64,000 bases of DNA from Acytostelium subglobosum LB1 (taxonomy: Eukaryota; Evosea; Eumycetozoa; Acytosteliales; Acytosteliaceae), in assembly GCF_000787575.1 (NCBI RefSeq), contig NW_012236531.1, positions 395,396 through 459,395 of the forward strand. Reading direction: 5' to 3'. Made by a program: the position numbers and the translations under genes. The notes beneath the pieces were generated by a model. It saw only the letters and a list, made by a program, of their open reading frames with translations. It had not been told where the DNA came from and made no database searches. The stretch's first letter is position 1; each line of letters begins with the position of its first letter. Below are positions 40,904 through 53,126 of this stretch, piece by piece.

Positions 40904-42276
40904 TCTTTGTTTGTTTGTTAATTGTATTTGTAATATTACTAAGTAGTAGTAGTAGTTATTGTTTGATTGATTTGATGTCAGTAATGAACAATGAATAATG
41001 ACTTTAAATATTCGATGTCCAGGACTACCATCTTAAAACCATCATCACTTGATCATCAACTTAAAAGGAAGTATACTTAAGAATCACCAGCACCAACGTA
41101 TCAACGATGTATTGGTTTGAAGTCATTCATCACACAACAACATCAACAACCAACATGGTCAGTATCATGGAAAGGTGAGAGTGATCTCATTGAGTTGAAT
41201 TGAGTTGAGTGGTTGGGTTGGCTTCATTACATGTTCACACTCACCCCAACACCAAGACAACACGACTGACGTCAGACCTTTATAGGATATCATACACTGT
41301 GTTGGTGATTATTGGAATAATTGGTTGTGTCTGACCATGCATGGTATTCATTCAACCAATACAATCATTTATTCTCTTGTTGAAACCTTACAAAGACAAC
41401 AACTAAACACAAACAGATAGATAGACCAACATCTTTGAAGTTGACCAGTGTATGCACATAACATCAACAGAACATAACAGAATAGGCGAAGGAGAACCAC
41501 CTTGACTAACATTGTTAACATACTTTAAATTTTGTAAAGAAGACTCTTTGACTAGAAAGGAAAACATCAAAGAAGGTTCATGGTGGCGACACTCGTAAGG
41601 GTGTGTCACGATCATCCTGCCTGATCCTTGGATGCCGGCGGTGATTCTGAAACTGAAACAGAGTAGCAGGGTCTTGACTACCCGAGATATTAGCGTATGT
41701 GTACACTTTAGAGTGGCATGGGAGGGGGCATGCAGCTCAATCCCGAGTTGATTGGGGACATGTTGGGGCACCTGACCAATGTGCCCCCCTTCACTACTAT
41801 TGGGACAGACGATGCACCGCAATCCATTCCCACACGCTACTTGTACACGCTGTTTGCGCAAATATCTAATCAAATTGAATGAAAGTAACACGTGTCCATA
41901 TGCCAGGGTTGGGGTCTGTTGAACGCATCAACTCACGCTCCATCCCGAAATTGAATAGGATAAGGTATCCTCCAATTATGTATCTTTTTGATTGTGTTTT
42001 AAAAATTATATTATCAAAACCAATGAGAAGGGAGTGTGCCCCCTCACTATCTTACATCAATCCATCAATCCTTCTTGTGACTTTGACAACCAACCCCCCC
42101 ACACACACCTTCAAACACACACGCACCCCATCTCAATCTACAAGTACGTTCACTCACTTGCTCAAGGTACTTACTTCTTGTGCTTGTTTGTTATCATCAT
42201 CTTCTTCTTCTACTTCTTCTACTTGTTCATTGTGTTTACTTATATATATATTATATAGATAGAGATAGAGATAGAG
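40904..42276. other. Intergenic region with an unexplained GC-richer segment
   Basis: From about 41400 to 41960 composition rises and the minus strand stays open for 162 codons (41891-41403; GTG start, no ATG), including VACGNGLRCIVCPNSSEGGH. The DNA holds a 7-bp hairpin GGGGCAC (41765-41771)/GTGCCCC (41781-41787). I cannot tell an old coding fragment from a structured RNA. The rest is repeats and, near 42230-42270, TA and AGATAG runs before the next gene. Confidence 0.35.
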
Positions 42277-44893
42277 ATGCCTTGCGCTTGTACATGCAAC
42301 ACAAAGGGATTGGCCCTTGGAGGTGGATTCTTGGCTGCTGCTGGTCTGACTCTGTTCATTCTATCACTGGCAATGTTCCCAGATAACATCAGGAACCTCT
42401 CAGTATATGAGATTGCAAAGAATGTCATAGTCACATCAAATGTAAGTTTATTGTGAAAATGAATGTGATGGATGGATATTTGAAATTGAATGGAGTGAAA
42501 TGGAATGGAATGGACTCATACTGACATGCCTTGCCTTGGCCCTGGCCTTGGCCTTGCCTTCCACTCAATAACCAATAGTCCAGTATATTCTACGATAGAT
42601 GGGCTGGACAATTATGTAGAGACAACGTCTACACTCAATACTATTATGCCTACAACATGGTATGTCCTGGAAGACCAAGTCCAAAAATGTCACATGATCA
42701 TACTAACAATGAATCAATCAATCAAATATAGACGAATGCCGATGAAGTATTAAAAGGAGGAGTACCAAATTATAAACAGGTCGGTCCATTCATTTATAGG
42801 TTCTATTATGATTATGAGAATGTTACATTCTCAGAAGATCAGAATGAGGTCACCTATGGAGTATTGAAGAGATACTTCTTCAATGACAGTCTGTCTGCAT
42901 ATCCCGAGGATTCCATGATCACCAACATCAATCCTGCATTCCTTGGTGTCATGGCTGGCGCGCCCGACAGCAGCATCTTCACAATGGCAGCAACGCTCCC
43001 TGCCACAAAGTACGCGTCCACTCGTCCACACATCCCATCCACATTAGCCAGACAGTCCTCCTAACCTTGACATATCATTAACCATCACACCATCCTAGTT
43101 CATTCATGGTATACTTCAACTCGCCAGACTTTTTCAACTTTACAATGGGCTTCAATGGCATCGAATCATTCAATACCCAATTGAATGTGTTGCTGACAGA
43201 GAGCGGCATCAACATGACTACGTACTTGACAAGCTGGGCCAACGCAACTGCTGATCCAACACCAGGCAATTGGAATGGAATGCTCACCAGCCTCGACGGC
43301 ACTCCCAGCGACATCTCAATGTCTGCGGCAGAGATCATCTTTAACGCATCATCTCCATTGTCTTTGCTCAACAGTAAGCAGGGCATGATCACATGGTACA
43401 ACGCTGCCAATGGTGAGAAGACATCGATCAACGCCATCCTCATTGGTACCGGCATCACCCAGACCCAACTCCAGATCGTTACCGAATGGTGGTACTACAC
43501 CTTTGCCATGGTCTACACTCAGCCACAACTCCTTACCAAATGTGGAATCACTGATCCAAGCATGATTGGTTTCTGTCAGTTGCACAATGTATGTAGTTGT
43601 CTTTGACCTTGTTGCATCCTTGTGCTCATGCTAACCATTACCCTTACCCTTACCCTACCCTAGGCCACCGCATTGAACTACAACTCTGTATCAAAGTATC
43701 ACATTGTAAACAACATGTTCCCACCATTTGATGACACTGCCCCAGAGATTGTTGGACTTGTGAACGCGACGATCCAAGAGTTCTACACAATGTTCTATGA
43801 GTCTGGTAACAACTCGCTCAGCACAATCAATGGCGCTTCGGAATTCCTCAACTATGGCTTTGGAAGATCGCCAAACCTCTGGAACATATCCGATGATGAT
43901 GCGAATGCCATCGGCGACTACTTTGCCGAGGTCGGCAGCTTTGTCCATGACCAGCTCCAGGAGATCTTTTTGAACAACGGTGGTCTGCTGGCCACCAAGA
44001 AGGTCAGCGACTGGCTGTGGAACTGCAACGACCCGCTGCTCAACTTCATCAGCAACGACAGTCCGTGCGGCCTGCAGTTCAACAACTCGATCAACCTGCC
44101 CACGACCGTCTACACGGGCAAGAAGGACAACACGCTCAACAACTTCATCCTCAAGTGGCAGGAGCAGGCCGACCTGCAGTACTGGGCCAACCCGGTGCCC
44201 GTCAACGCCTACTCAGAGAACGGCCAGTTCGCCACCAACGAGGGCGACACCATCCTGCAGAACTACACCATCATGGAGGAGAACATCTACCGTCCCATCA
44301 CCATGGTGTACACCAACGAGACCGAGTACGCCGGAATCAAGACTCACCGCTACTACCTCATGAACGACAGTTTCGCCGCCAACCCAACCTATTACACCAA
44401 GGTCGACGGTTTCACCAACCTCACCTGGCTGCAGAACGACGTCCCCACATTCGTCTCGCGTTGGGACATGTACGAGGTGCCTATCAGCGTGTCCTCGCGT
44501 GTCATTGGCCAGAACCCCTCGTACGAGGAGGCCGCCTTCCCCATCGACGTCGAGCCCAGGTCGGGCAACTCGTTGTTCTACAACATCAAGCTCCAGATCA
44601 ACTTCCTCTTCCCCAACGGCTCGAACAAGTGGGACACTACGTTCAACATGTACAACGACATCAAGACCGACGTGTACATGCCCTCGTTCAAGGTCGGCCT
44701 CAGCGCCCAGGCCTCTGACTACACCGTCAACAACCTCAAGTCGCAGTTCAAGCAGCTCCACGTTCTCAAGGTCGTCCCAGTGGTCGTCTGTGCTCTGTTG
44801 GGCTCACTGATGTTTGTCGGTGGCTGTGTCATGGCCGCCATTGGTACCATCCGCTGGAGAAGAAAGGATTACCGTTTGATCAACGATTATTAG
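42277..44893 (+). CDS. CD36/LIMP-2 family lysosomal membrane protein (747 aa)
   Basis: Five exons: 42277-42441, 42579-42659, 42732-43009, 43099-43588 and 43664-44893. An N-terminal membrane helix (about 11-34, ALGGGFLAAAGLTLFILSLA) follows a Cys-rich start; a large lumenal domain includes the family pattern VYTQYYYAYNMTNADEVLKG, VPNYKQVGPFIYRFYYDYEN, FFNDSLS and many N-glycosylation sites. A second helix lies near 708-732 (VVPVVVCALLGSLMFVGGCV), and the short tail RRKDYRLINDY could hold a sorting signal. This is the two-pass topology of CD36, SR-BI and LIMP-2; Dictyostelium has three such proteins (LmpA, LmpB, LmpC) in lysosomes and phagosomes, with which this fits in length. The paralogue cannot be told. 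Exon 5 is much richer in G/C-ending codons than the earlier exons, suggesting high expression. Confidence 0.9.
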
Positions 44894-45194
44894 AATCTTT
44901 ATCCACTTCCATCCATCCTTCCATCACTCACCATCATCATATTGGTATTATCATACCAAGTTGCTACTTTAGTCTCAATCCATCCATCAATCAATCTCGA
45001 ACTAGGGACGTGTTGCCACCAAGTCTGTCAACAGCTCATCCAAACAATACCATTCTATAAACATGTACTCATTCAATCATTCGATCAAGTCAACGTGAGT
45101 GTGATTGGGTGGGGGTGGGGTGGAATGGTTCCATGATCGATCAATCAATCAATCTATGTTTGCGCGTAATAATGATAATTGTATTTATATTTAT
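44894..45194. other. Convergent intergenic region
   Basis: About 300 bp between two stop codons, with CCATC and CAATCAAT repeats. No gene seen. Confidence 0.5.
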
Positions 45195-45652
45195 TTAGCA
45201 AGAGACGAGGTTGTAGAAGGCGGTGTATGGTCCGAACCAGACGGTTGGGAGCACGCTCATCTCGAGTTGGTATTGGTTGTTGAGGAGACCCTTGCAGGCA
45301 GAGGTCATGACCTTTCCGTTTCCGAGGGTGGTGACAGCGTTACCAACGAATGAGTTGTCGGCGGCAAAGACGATGTCCTCAGCAAAGACGACTCCGTTGC
45401 TCGAGGCGACAGAGTAGGTCTGGTTGGAGGCCATTGTGAAGGTGACAGTGGTGCCTGAGCAATCCTGGCTAGATGTGAATCTGGTCCATGTTCCATTGAG
45501 GTTTGCTGTTTGTTGAGGATAGATGATGAGATGTGTAAGTCATGTGCTTTTCAAGGGCATCACATCACTTGATGATGGCACATACGAGTGGAGTTGGCGA
45601 GGGTGATGGCGACCAAGAGAGCCAAAGTGACGAAGAAAGCAACTGATCTCAT
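45195..45652 (-). CDS. Small secreted protein (125 aa)
   Basis: Two exons, 45652-45586 and 45505-45195, joined in frame across an 80-bp intron (GTATGTGCC to AAACAG). A clear signal peptide (MRSVAFFVTLALLVAITLA) is followed by NLNGTWTRFTSSQDCSGTTV and then alternating hydrophobic strands, ending TVWFGPYTAFYNLVSC. Three cysteines (in QDCSG, SACKG and the final VSC) and the beta-like pattern suggest a compact secreted or anchored barrel or sandwich. No GPI signal is evident, because the C-terminus is not hydrophobic. G/C-ending codons prevail, as in strongly expressed genes. Family not recognised; a lipocalin-like fold is one possibility. Confidence 0.75.
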
Positions 45653-45858
45653 TGTTTTTGTTTGATTGATTGTATAAGTATTATCTGTATGATTGTAAGG
45701 TAAATGGACTAGGACCTAACATTGATCAAAACGATAAGTCGGGACTCTTTGGTCCCACACAATGAAATTTCAGAAGAATCAAAAGAAAAAGGAAACGAAC
45801 AAAGTTTCAAGGTCATCCATTCACTGTTCATAGTCACATCAACGACACAACAACAAAT

Positions 45859-48661
45859 ATGGACATAAACAACTATTACAACATTATCAAATCGATCAAT
45901 GATGGAGAGTCCTTGAAGAGTAAGTCCCATCACTTGTACTCTCTGTCCACTCACTCGCTTTCATTCACTAATTGACTCTATTATAACAGACCTGGTACAA
46001 ACATTGTTCAAGTCATATTGCACATCACAGACGGCTACGACAAAGTATGTTGGATTGTTGGTTGACTTGACTGCTGACTCTATGTCCAAACTCAAGACCT
46101 CACTCTACAATCTTCAAGAAGGTAGTGAGGATCCAAACATTGATGAGTCAATCAATCAGGTGAGAAAGTTGATCATATCCATTGGATTGGTATGTATATT
46201 CTTGTTGGACAACATTGGACATCATTGATCATCATCATACTTATATTCAATCAATCAACCATCATAGATTGGAAGGTACTCACCTTACATTGTATCATTC
46301 AAAGAGTATCTTGGTTACATTGTGGAGCATATACTGTTGAACTCATTGCAGACCATCAATGCCATGGACATGCCCGTCAACAGCAAGCGTAGAGAGGATA
46401 TCCAAGCACTTTATGTGAGTACTACTCTCACTACATCACTCCATCAATCATTCAATCACATACTCACTCACTCACTCACTCAATCAATCAAAGGTGGAAT
46501 CAATCAGATCTTATACATTGATCCTTCAAGCATATGGTGAGCACATGGAACAATATGGAGCAGCCTTGTTCGAAGCTGTATCAAAGCATATCAATGATGG
46601 AATGTTTGGAACAGGCCTATCCAACAACATAGATTCATACTCACTGACTTCAATAATTGAGTTGTTGTCCATTCTCATCCAGACCACTCCACAAGTAGTC
46701 CGCGCCAATCCACTCCTAGTCAACCATGTTGTCAATGCTCTAGTGTATGTAGTAGTCTGACCACAAGCAGGCAGACAGGGCACAAGTACTAATCAATCAA
46801 TCAATCAATCACTTATATCCAGTGCACTGAAGTTGGATGGTGATGATGATCACACTGCGATATTGGATGAGATGGTACAAGTGCTGGGCCATTACCTTCA
46901 ATTGTTCATTGTTTGTCCATTCCAATCACTCAATCAAGATCAATATCAGAAACAGAAACAGAAGCAAAAGAAACAATTTGGTGATCAAGATGGTGATGAC
47001 GAGGATGATGATGAGGATGACGAAGATGAGGATGAGGACGATGACGAAGAATCCGACTCCTCACCAGACAACATCCAGATAAGGATAGCAGAGAAACGCC
47101 AAGATTTGGCGTCAAAGATAACAGTGGCGAAGACATTGAACATAATTGACAAGCTGTTGACATCAAATGGATTCTGGGACAAGGAAACAAACATTATGTT
47201 GTTGGCCATCATCGCGTCATATTCATTGATTCATCATGGCAATGAGAGTGTTCCTGTGATGGAGCGCATCGTTCATCAGTTTAGCGATCAGTTGGCATTG
47301 GCAAATGGAGGCGCATCCAACGAGCGCGCCAACAACATCATCAACAGCTTGGCCTACCTCTTCTCAAACACACCACGCGACTTGGCTGTTGTCCATACAT
47401 CTCTGTGCCAGCTGTACCAGTGCATCACACAATACTTCACACGAGTGAAGAGCGCTTCGCGCGAGCGAATGGATTCGTCGGTCAGTCGCGAGGTCAAGGC
47501 AGCCCTGGCACAGACTCGCGAGTTAGTTGGAGTGGCACTGGGCAAGATGCTCCTTGTTCACAACAACTTCTCGCCATCTGCCGATGAGTTCCTTGCCTTT
47601 GCATTCGTCCTTGCCGAGCCATTGGTACTCGCCGACTTCATTTACGCGTTGGTATACGACATCAAACATCACCAAAACAATGGACCCATCATCGAGATGA
47701 CACAACGACTGCGAGACGTCTACCTGCCCAAGACAATTGGACCTCTGATATCCCAACTCAAGAGTAAATACCAAAGTGTAAGTCATCTTCCCAGAGCCAT
47801 CCATCAATCATACACTTACTGGAACGTTCCACTTCACATCATTAGTCACCCAAGCTCGCAGGATGCATCATCAAGGCAATTGGTAAGATGGTGGCATATG
47901 CTGGTGGATACATGGCAGACTACTTTGATGAGATAATTGATGCAATGGCAATGGTTATGCAATATGGATGGGAAGTGTTCTCAACACATGCTGTTGCATG
48001 TATATCAACATTGGCCAAGGTTGTCAGTGCAGAGACTTCTGGATGCACAGAATATCAACTCAATCGTGTAATGGCACTGTTTGGACTGGTCCTCTCCGAG
48101 CAGATCGTCGCCAATTCCGATGATGATGATCATATTGACATTGATGAGATGAACCGAATCAAGTTCATGGTGCTAGAGGAGGTTGGTGAATACCTTGAGC
48201 AGGCAGCAATGCATTTCAAACCAGACAGCACACAGACACAGACACAGCCGTCGTCCAACATTCTTAGTCAGCTGATGGCATACTTGATGGTCAACATTGG
48301 TGTGGAGGAGGTCACATTCGATTCTGAACTATACCTTCGCATGTCTCAACTTACAACTCTCAAGCAATTGGTAATATATCAACGACAAGTTGGTACGGAC
48401 AGTACTGATCATATAAAGACGGCACTTGGATGTATGATCGATGAGTTGGTACTGATATCAAAGATGGTGGATGATCAAGAGATGCAAGAGACATTGGAAG
48501 ATCATTGCGTTGATGTACTTGGAGATACTGTCCAAAATATAACCAAATCGATTGATCGCCCTGGTGTCCTACAGATCCTCGAGCAACTAATGAACGAGAA
48601 GAGTTTGCCAAGTGACCAAAGGAAGCGTGTCGACAAATCTTTGATCGCTCAAACAAAATAA
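45859..48661 (+). CDS. Helical repeat protein, HEAT/armadillo-like, unknown (806 aa)
   Basis: Six exons: 45859-45919, 45990-46189, 46268-46414, 46494-46744, 46823-47777 and 47855-48661. Each junction keeps the frame, and the assembled product is 806 residues. It looks alpha-helical throughout, with amphipathic stretches such as LVNHVVNALVALKL, AKTLNIIDKLLTSNGFWD and FVLAEPLVLADFIYALV, as in HEAT or importin-type proteins. A long acidic run (DDEDDDEDDEDEDEDDDEES, about residues 300-320) is reminiscent of karyopherins and chaperones. I do not recognise the family; a karyopherin-like or scaffold role is only a guess. The last splice acceptor is chosen because CTCGCAGGA keeps the frame while two nearer AGs do not. 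Confidence 0.75.
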
Positions 48662-48716
48662 AACCATCCCGATCACTCAATCACTCGACTCAATCAAAGA
48701 TAAAGAGATAAAGATA

Positions 48717-50314
48717 ATGGATACACTTCCATTGATTGTACTTCAACATGTTGTTGGGTACCTACATCAGTCTGATGCATGTTGCTTGGTACTTTCGTCA
48801 AAGGTGATGTACAGACAACGACTATCAATTGCACGACCAATAGATGTCTGCAAGTGTACTCATCACTACGACGTCAATCACAACAATCTAACAATCTTCC
48901 ATCGATGTGATCACAATGGTATGTTAACACCTGGAATCATCCCATTACTCAATCGATCACTCACTGCAATCAATCAATCAATCAAACTCATTCAGATCTA
49001 GTGTATGTCAATCAATCAATTAGCAACAATGATCGACGACAGTCTTATACATTACAATCACGTGGAGACAATGGGGATGACAATCGCATCATCTTTAACT
49101 ACCCACCATCTTCTATATCAATCCCATCACACCTTTATATCAAGAGTGTACTATTCACCAACCAGTACAACCTCCCAATTGAGCCTGGCGATCTCCCTCA
49201 CACCATAACATACCTTGAGCTCAGTCCTACCTTTAACCAGCCACTACAGCCTGGCGCCATCCCTCCCAGCACCACCTATCTCAAGTTTGGGCCGCACTCT
49301 GAGTACGATCAACCATTTGTGTCTGGCGCACTACCAATGTCATTGAGGACACTTGAGTTGGGGCGCTGCTACAATCAACAGATCAATCCTGGCGCGCTCC
49401 CCTCTTCACTGACGAGTCTCAAGACTGGTGGCTTCAATCAACCACTCATCATTGGTGCACTACCCTCATCACTGATCGATATCGAGCTGGTGCACTACAA
49501 CCAACCCATTGGACACGGCGTGCTTCCAGACTCACTGACAAGCATGCAAATTAGGCGAGGGTTCTGTTCTGTGATTGAACCTGGTATGCTTCCACAACGA
49601 CTCACTACACTGGACTACCATAACTACGAGAGTGAGCCACTGTGCCCAGGCTGGCTGCCTGATTCATTGACCAGGCTCACGCTCCACGCCTTTGAGCAGG
49701 AGTTGACACAAGGAATACTCTCAAAGAATCTACAATACTTGACAATGGGCATGTTCTTCAATCTACCTTTGGCCAAGGGATCGTTGCCAGACTCGTTGTT
49801 ATCGCTTAAACTAGGTCGGATGTTCAATCAATCCCTGGATGGCTCGGTGTTACCACGATCACTCACTCATCTGCACTTTGAGTGCAATTACTCGCAACGA
49901 TTGACTGCCGACATGTTGCCGTCCACACTAACATCACTAAGTTATGTGAGTGATGTGCTGGCCAACTGTGCGCCAGACACCTTCCATCACTGTCGCATAC
50001 AGCACATCAACATATCCAAGTACTTCACGAGATTCCAACGCACATTGCCACACATCAGTCAGTTCAACGAACATCTTCGAACTCTTACAGTGGAGTATGA
50101 TCCAATTAGTCCATCATCATTGATGCTCAAGCTATTCATTGATACAGGCATACTGGAGCTCACTCTAAAGCATACAAAGAGCATGGTTCGCCGGATAGAC
50201 CCAGAACACATGCTTGTAGTGGACAACAACTCAAGGATGTTCATTTACTCGTTGTCTTCATCTTCCACATCATCATCATCCTCTGGTCGTTACAAAGGAT
50301 GCTCATTGAATTAA
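48717..50314 (+). CDS. F-box/FNIP-repeat protein (504 aa)
   Basis: Two exons, 48717-48918 and 49002-50314. Exon 1 encodes a short F-box (MDTLPLIVLQHVVGYLHQSD, CCLVLSSKVMYRQRL); exon 2 encodes at least ten FNIP repeats with the consensus FNQPLxPGxLPxSLxxLxLG, for example FNQPLQPGAIPPSTTYLKFG, INPGALPSSLTSLKTGGFNQ and FNLPLAKGSLPDSLLSLKLG. The repeats build a solenoid; with the F-box the protein would be an SCF substrate receptor. It lacks the N-terminal zinc finger of the cluster at 22-26 kb and belongs to a different FNIP subgroup. The C-terminus ends in a Ser run and GRYKGCSLN. The start is only 55 bp after the previous stop. Confidence 0.87.
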
Positions 50315-50907
50315 TAACTAAATTTGGTATCAGATTCAATGACATCCTTATTCAATCATTGGAAGGCTATATAGGAGAGGAAGGTTCAGTCGTCACGATG
50401 ATTGATCGATTGATCAAGCTCAAACATACTATGTACATAGAGATAAGATTCGCTGGCAACAATAATGACTCTGTCTTGGATGATGAAGGCAGGGTATTGG
50501 TATTGAACATACTTTATCATTATGAATATATTACAATGGATGATCTTCATTGTCATGGAAGTCCTCTGACTCCCATCGATCCACCTGTCTGTGACATTCG
50601 ATCACTTGGTACAAGTCATCGCAACAACGTCGACAACAATGATAAAGATATAAGTGATTACAACATCGTCACTCATCGATTCCGCTTCTCCTCTGCCGAG
50701 GTCAAAGACATCGTAATCTACTTCCTACAATCTAAATGTAAGTGCACTATCTTTGCTCCATTACTCAATCATTCATCTCATTCATTCATTCAATGACAAG
50801 ACTTTGATTCAGTGTCTGGCTGCACCAACCTTAAGAAAGGTGACACAATGTTCCAATATCGATCGAGACATATATCTAAATGGATACCAATAAACAGATA
50901 TGAATGA
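50299..50907 (+). CDS. Hypothetical two-exon protein (177 aa), start uncertain
   Basis: Exons 50299-50737 and 50813-50907; the intron begins GTAAGTGC and ends TTCAG. The first in-frame ATG overlaps the end of the FNIP gene by 16 bp in another frame, so the true start may be 50398 (MIDRLIKLKHTMYIEIRFAG). Sequence features are two acidic or Asn-rich loops (NNNDSVLDDEG, NNVDNNDKDISDYN) and a basic tail (FQYRSRHISKWIPINRYE). The frame stays open for 146 codons with normal codon choice. I see no known domain. Confidence 0.5.
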
Positions 50908-51097
50908 GATACTATCTCTATCTCTATCTCTTTGTTGACCTTGTATAACTTCACGCGTGAATAAATGAATGAACATGCCAGCCCATCTTTCGTTTGTTTA
51001 TCCAAAGTGCTCATCTCTTTCGCTCACTCATTCATTCATTCATTCATTCCATCATCCAACAAGTAGAAGTAGTAGAAGTTACTATTAATATAGAACA

Positions 51098-52783
51098 ATG
51101 TTATCATTGTTTAGGAGCCGATCTACTACTACTGCATTGAATGTAGGCAGGTTATACTTTAGTAGTAGCACGCCACATACACAGATACAGACAAAGACTA
51201 AGACAAAGCTTGTTACCACACCTATCTTCTATGTCAATGGTAACCCGCATATTGGACATCTATACTCTGCATTGCTGGCAGATGCTTTGTCTCGTTGGAA
51301 TAGGATGTGTCAGTATGATACATTGTTTGCAACGGGCACGGACGAGCATGGTATGAAGGTACAGGAGGCCGCAAAGAAGTTCGGCAAGCAACCACTGGAG
51401 TTCTGTAATCAAGTGTCATCAGTCTTTAGGGATCTGTTTGACAAGTGCAACATCAAGTATGATGACTACATACGTACTACAGAGCCACGTCATAAAGAGG
51501 TCGTCTATGATATGTGGCGAAGACTGGACCAGCGAGGCCTAATATACAAGGGCACTTATGAAGGCTGGTACTGCACGTCGGATGAAGCCTTCCTCACCGA
51601 TGAACAGGTGCACGACGGCATGTCACCCATCACACCGACCAACCCTTTGAGCAGGCCGTGCAAGGTGTCGATCGAGTCAGGCAACCCAGTGGACTGGGTC
51701 AGCGAATCAAACTACATGTTCAAGCTCACCAACTTCCTGCCCGAGATTGATACATGGCTGTCCAAGCAGCCACTCTACCCAGCGAGCCGCAACCAACAGG
51801 CCAAGGCATATCTTCCTCATTTACGCGATCTTTCAATCTCGCGACCATCCTCGCGTCTATCATGGGGCATCCCCGTGCCAGACGACCCATCACAGACCAT
51901 CTACGTGTGGCTGGACGCACTCACTAACTACGTGACAGTGGCTGGCGGCATGAAAGGACGCTACTGGAACGACGATGTCACTCATATCATTGGCAAGGAC
52001 ATTGTCAAGTTCCATTCAATATACTGGCCAGCCTTCCTGCTTGGCGCGGGACTGGCTCTGCCATCAAGGATCATCGCTCACGCTCATTGGACTGTCGAGC
52101 GCGAGAAGATGTCAAAGAGCAGAGGCAACGTCATCGATCCATTCAAATCAATCGAGCAATATGGCGTAGAGGGCATCAGATACTTCCTGCTCAAGGGAGG
52201 CGGCTTGGATAACGATGGCGATTGGTCGAACCTCGAGGTGCGCGCCAAACTCACCGCCGACCTTGCAGACTCGATTGGAAACCTGGTCTCTCGCACAACA
52301 GCCAAGGCACTTCATCCCCAGCGACAATGGCCCACCACTCAGTCGACTACATTCTCGCGCACCGCCGAGGAGAACGCGTCTCGAGACATTGTCGAAGCCC
52401 TCAAGCGACTTTGCGACACTGTCAGCAAGCACTACAGCGCAGGCGACTTCAAGAGCGGAATCTTTGACATCATGACGTTCACATATGCCACCAATCTCTA
52501 CATTGACACAATCAAGCCATGGACACTGGTGCCCAAGCCAGGCAAGCAGGCTGGCGATCTGCTACGACTCAACGACACAATGTACATTCTGTTTGAGTGT
52601 ATACGAACGATCGCAATGCTACTGCAGCCTGTCATACCCGAGGCAAGCCAGAGGACATTGGACCATCTTGGCATACCCCTCGCACACAGGACTGCCGATA
52701 ACCTCGTCTTTGGCTACCAATACCAGAAGAACGTATCAATGTTGCCGACTGATCCACTCATTCTCTTTAAGAAAGATAAATAA
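51098..52783 (+). CDS. mars2: Methionyl-tRNA synthetase, mitochondrial (561 aa)
   Basis: Single exon. The first 40 residues (MLSLFRSRSTTTALNVGRLY onwards) are basic, Ser/Thr-rich and poor in acid, as in a mitochondrial presequence. Class I synthetase features follow: the HIGH motif in FYVNGNPHIGHLYSALLADA (about residue 51), FATGTDEHGMKVQEAAKK, EGWYCTSDEAFLTDEQV, the anticodon and catalytic core, and KMSKS in VEREKMSKSRGNVIDPFKSI (about residue 338). It lacks the zinc-binding cysteine knuckles of the cytosolic enzyme, as usual for the MetRS2/mitochondrial type. The enzyme charges tRNA-Met in mitochondria. Its last about 130 bp are duplicated, in decayed form, at 54385-54508. Confidence 0.95.
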   Translation: MLSLFRSRSTTTALNVGRLYFSSSTPHTQIQTKTKTKLVTTPIFYVNGNPHIGHLYSALLADALSRWNRMCQYDTLFATGTDEHGMKVQEAAKKFGKQPLEFCNQVSSVFRDLFDKCNIKYDDYIRTTEPRHKEVVYDMWRRLDQRGLIYKGTYEGWYCTSDEAFLTDEQVHDGMSPITPTNPLSRPCKVSIESGNPVDWVSESNYMFKLTNFLPEIDTWLSKQPLYPASRNQQAKAYLPHLRDLSISRPSSRLSWGIPVPDDPSQTIYVWLDALTNYVTVAGGMKGRYWNDDVTHIIGKDIVKFHSIYWPAFLLGAGLALPSRIIAHAHWTVEREKMSKSRGNVIDPFKSIEQYGVEGIRYFLLKGGGLDNDGDWSNLEVRAKLTADLADSIGNLVSRTTAKALHPQRQWPTTQSTTFSRTAEENASRDIVEALKRLCDTVSKHYSAGDFKSGIFDIMTFTYATNLYIDTIKPWTLVPKPGKQAGDLLRLNDTMYILFECIRTIAMLLQPVIPEASQRTLDHLGIPLAHRTADNLVFGYQYQKNVSMLPTDPLILFKKDK

Positions 52784-53126
52784 CTCGTCTTTAGATCGAC
52801 CAAGGCCTGTTATTGTGTGGAGTGAACCTGGAAAGTTGAACTACGACAAGGTATTCCTGAAAGTCATGAAGATTGAAATCCAAATTTTATTTTATTAAAT
52901 ATTAATAATTTTAAATGAAGTGAGAGACAGTCAATCAAATAGTTACATTAGACCAAGATCAGTGTGTAAGTAATAGAGAGAGGATATGATTGACCTAAGT
53001 GTATTTGTTACAACATGTTGCACGATATGGCTTATTTTGATCAACTAAGATGACAGTATTTCAAATCAACTTGTGTTATATTATCTTTCTCTAACATTAT
53101 TATTACTTCACAATAAATACTTTAAC
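52784..53126. other. Spacer between the synthetase and the nuclease-like gene
   Basis: AT-rich, about 340 bp. Just after the synthetase stop, GATCGACCAAGGCCTGTTATT (52793-52813) resembles GATCGATTAGGCCTGTCATT (54375-54394) on the other side of the next gene. No gene seen. Confidence 0.5.

Noticed and set aside
43640-43663. CCCTTA-type repeat resembling telomere sequence
   Set aside because: It is the pyrimidine tract of the last intron of the CD36-like gene, directly before its acceptor.
44017-44761. Long open frames overlapping the CD36-like gene on both strands (about 230 and 180 codons)
   Set aside because: They arise from the extreme G/C-ending codon use of the true frame; their composition is biased (Arg, His, Gln runs or Val, Asp, Gly runs) and they have no start context or domain.
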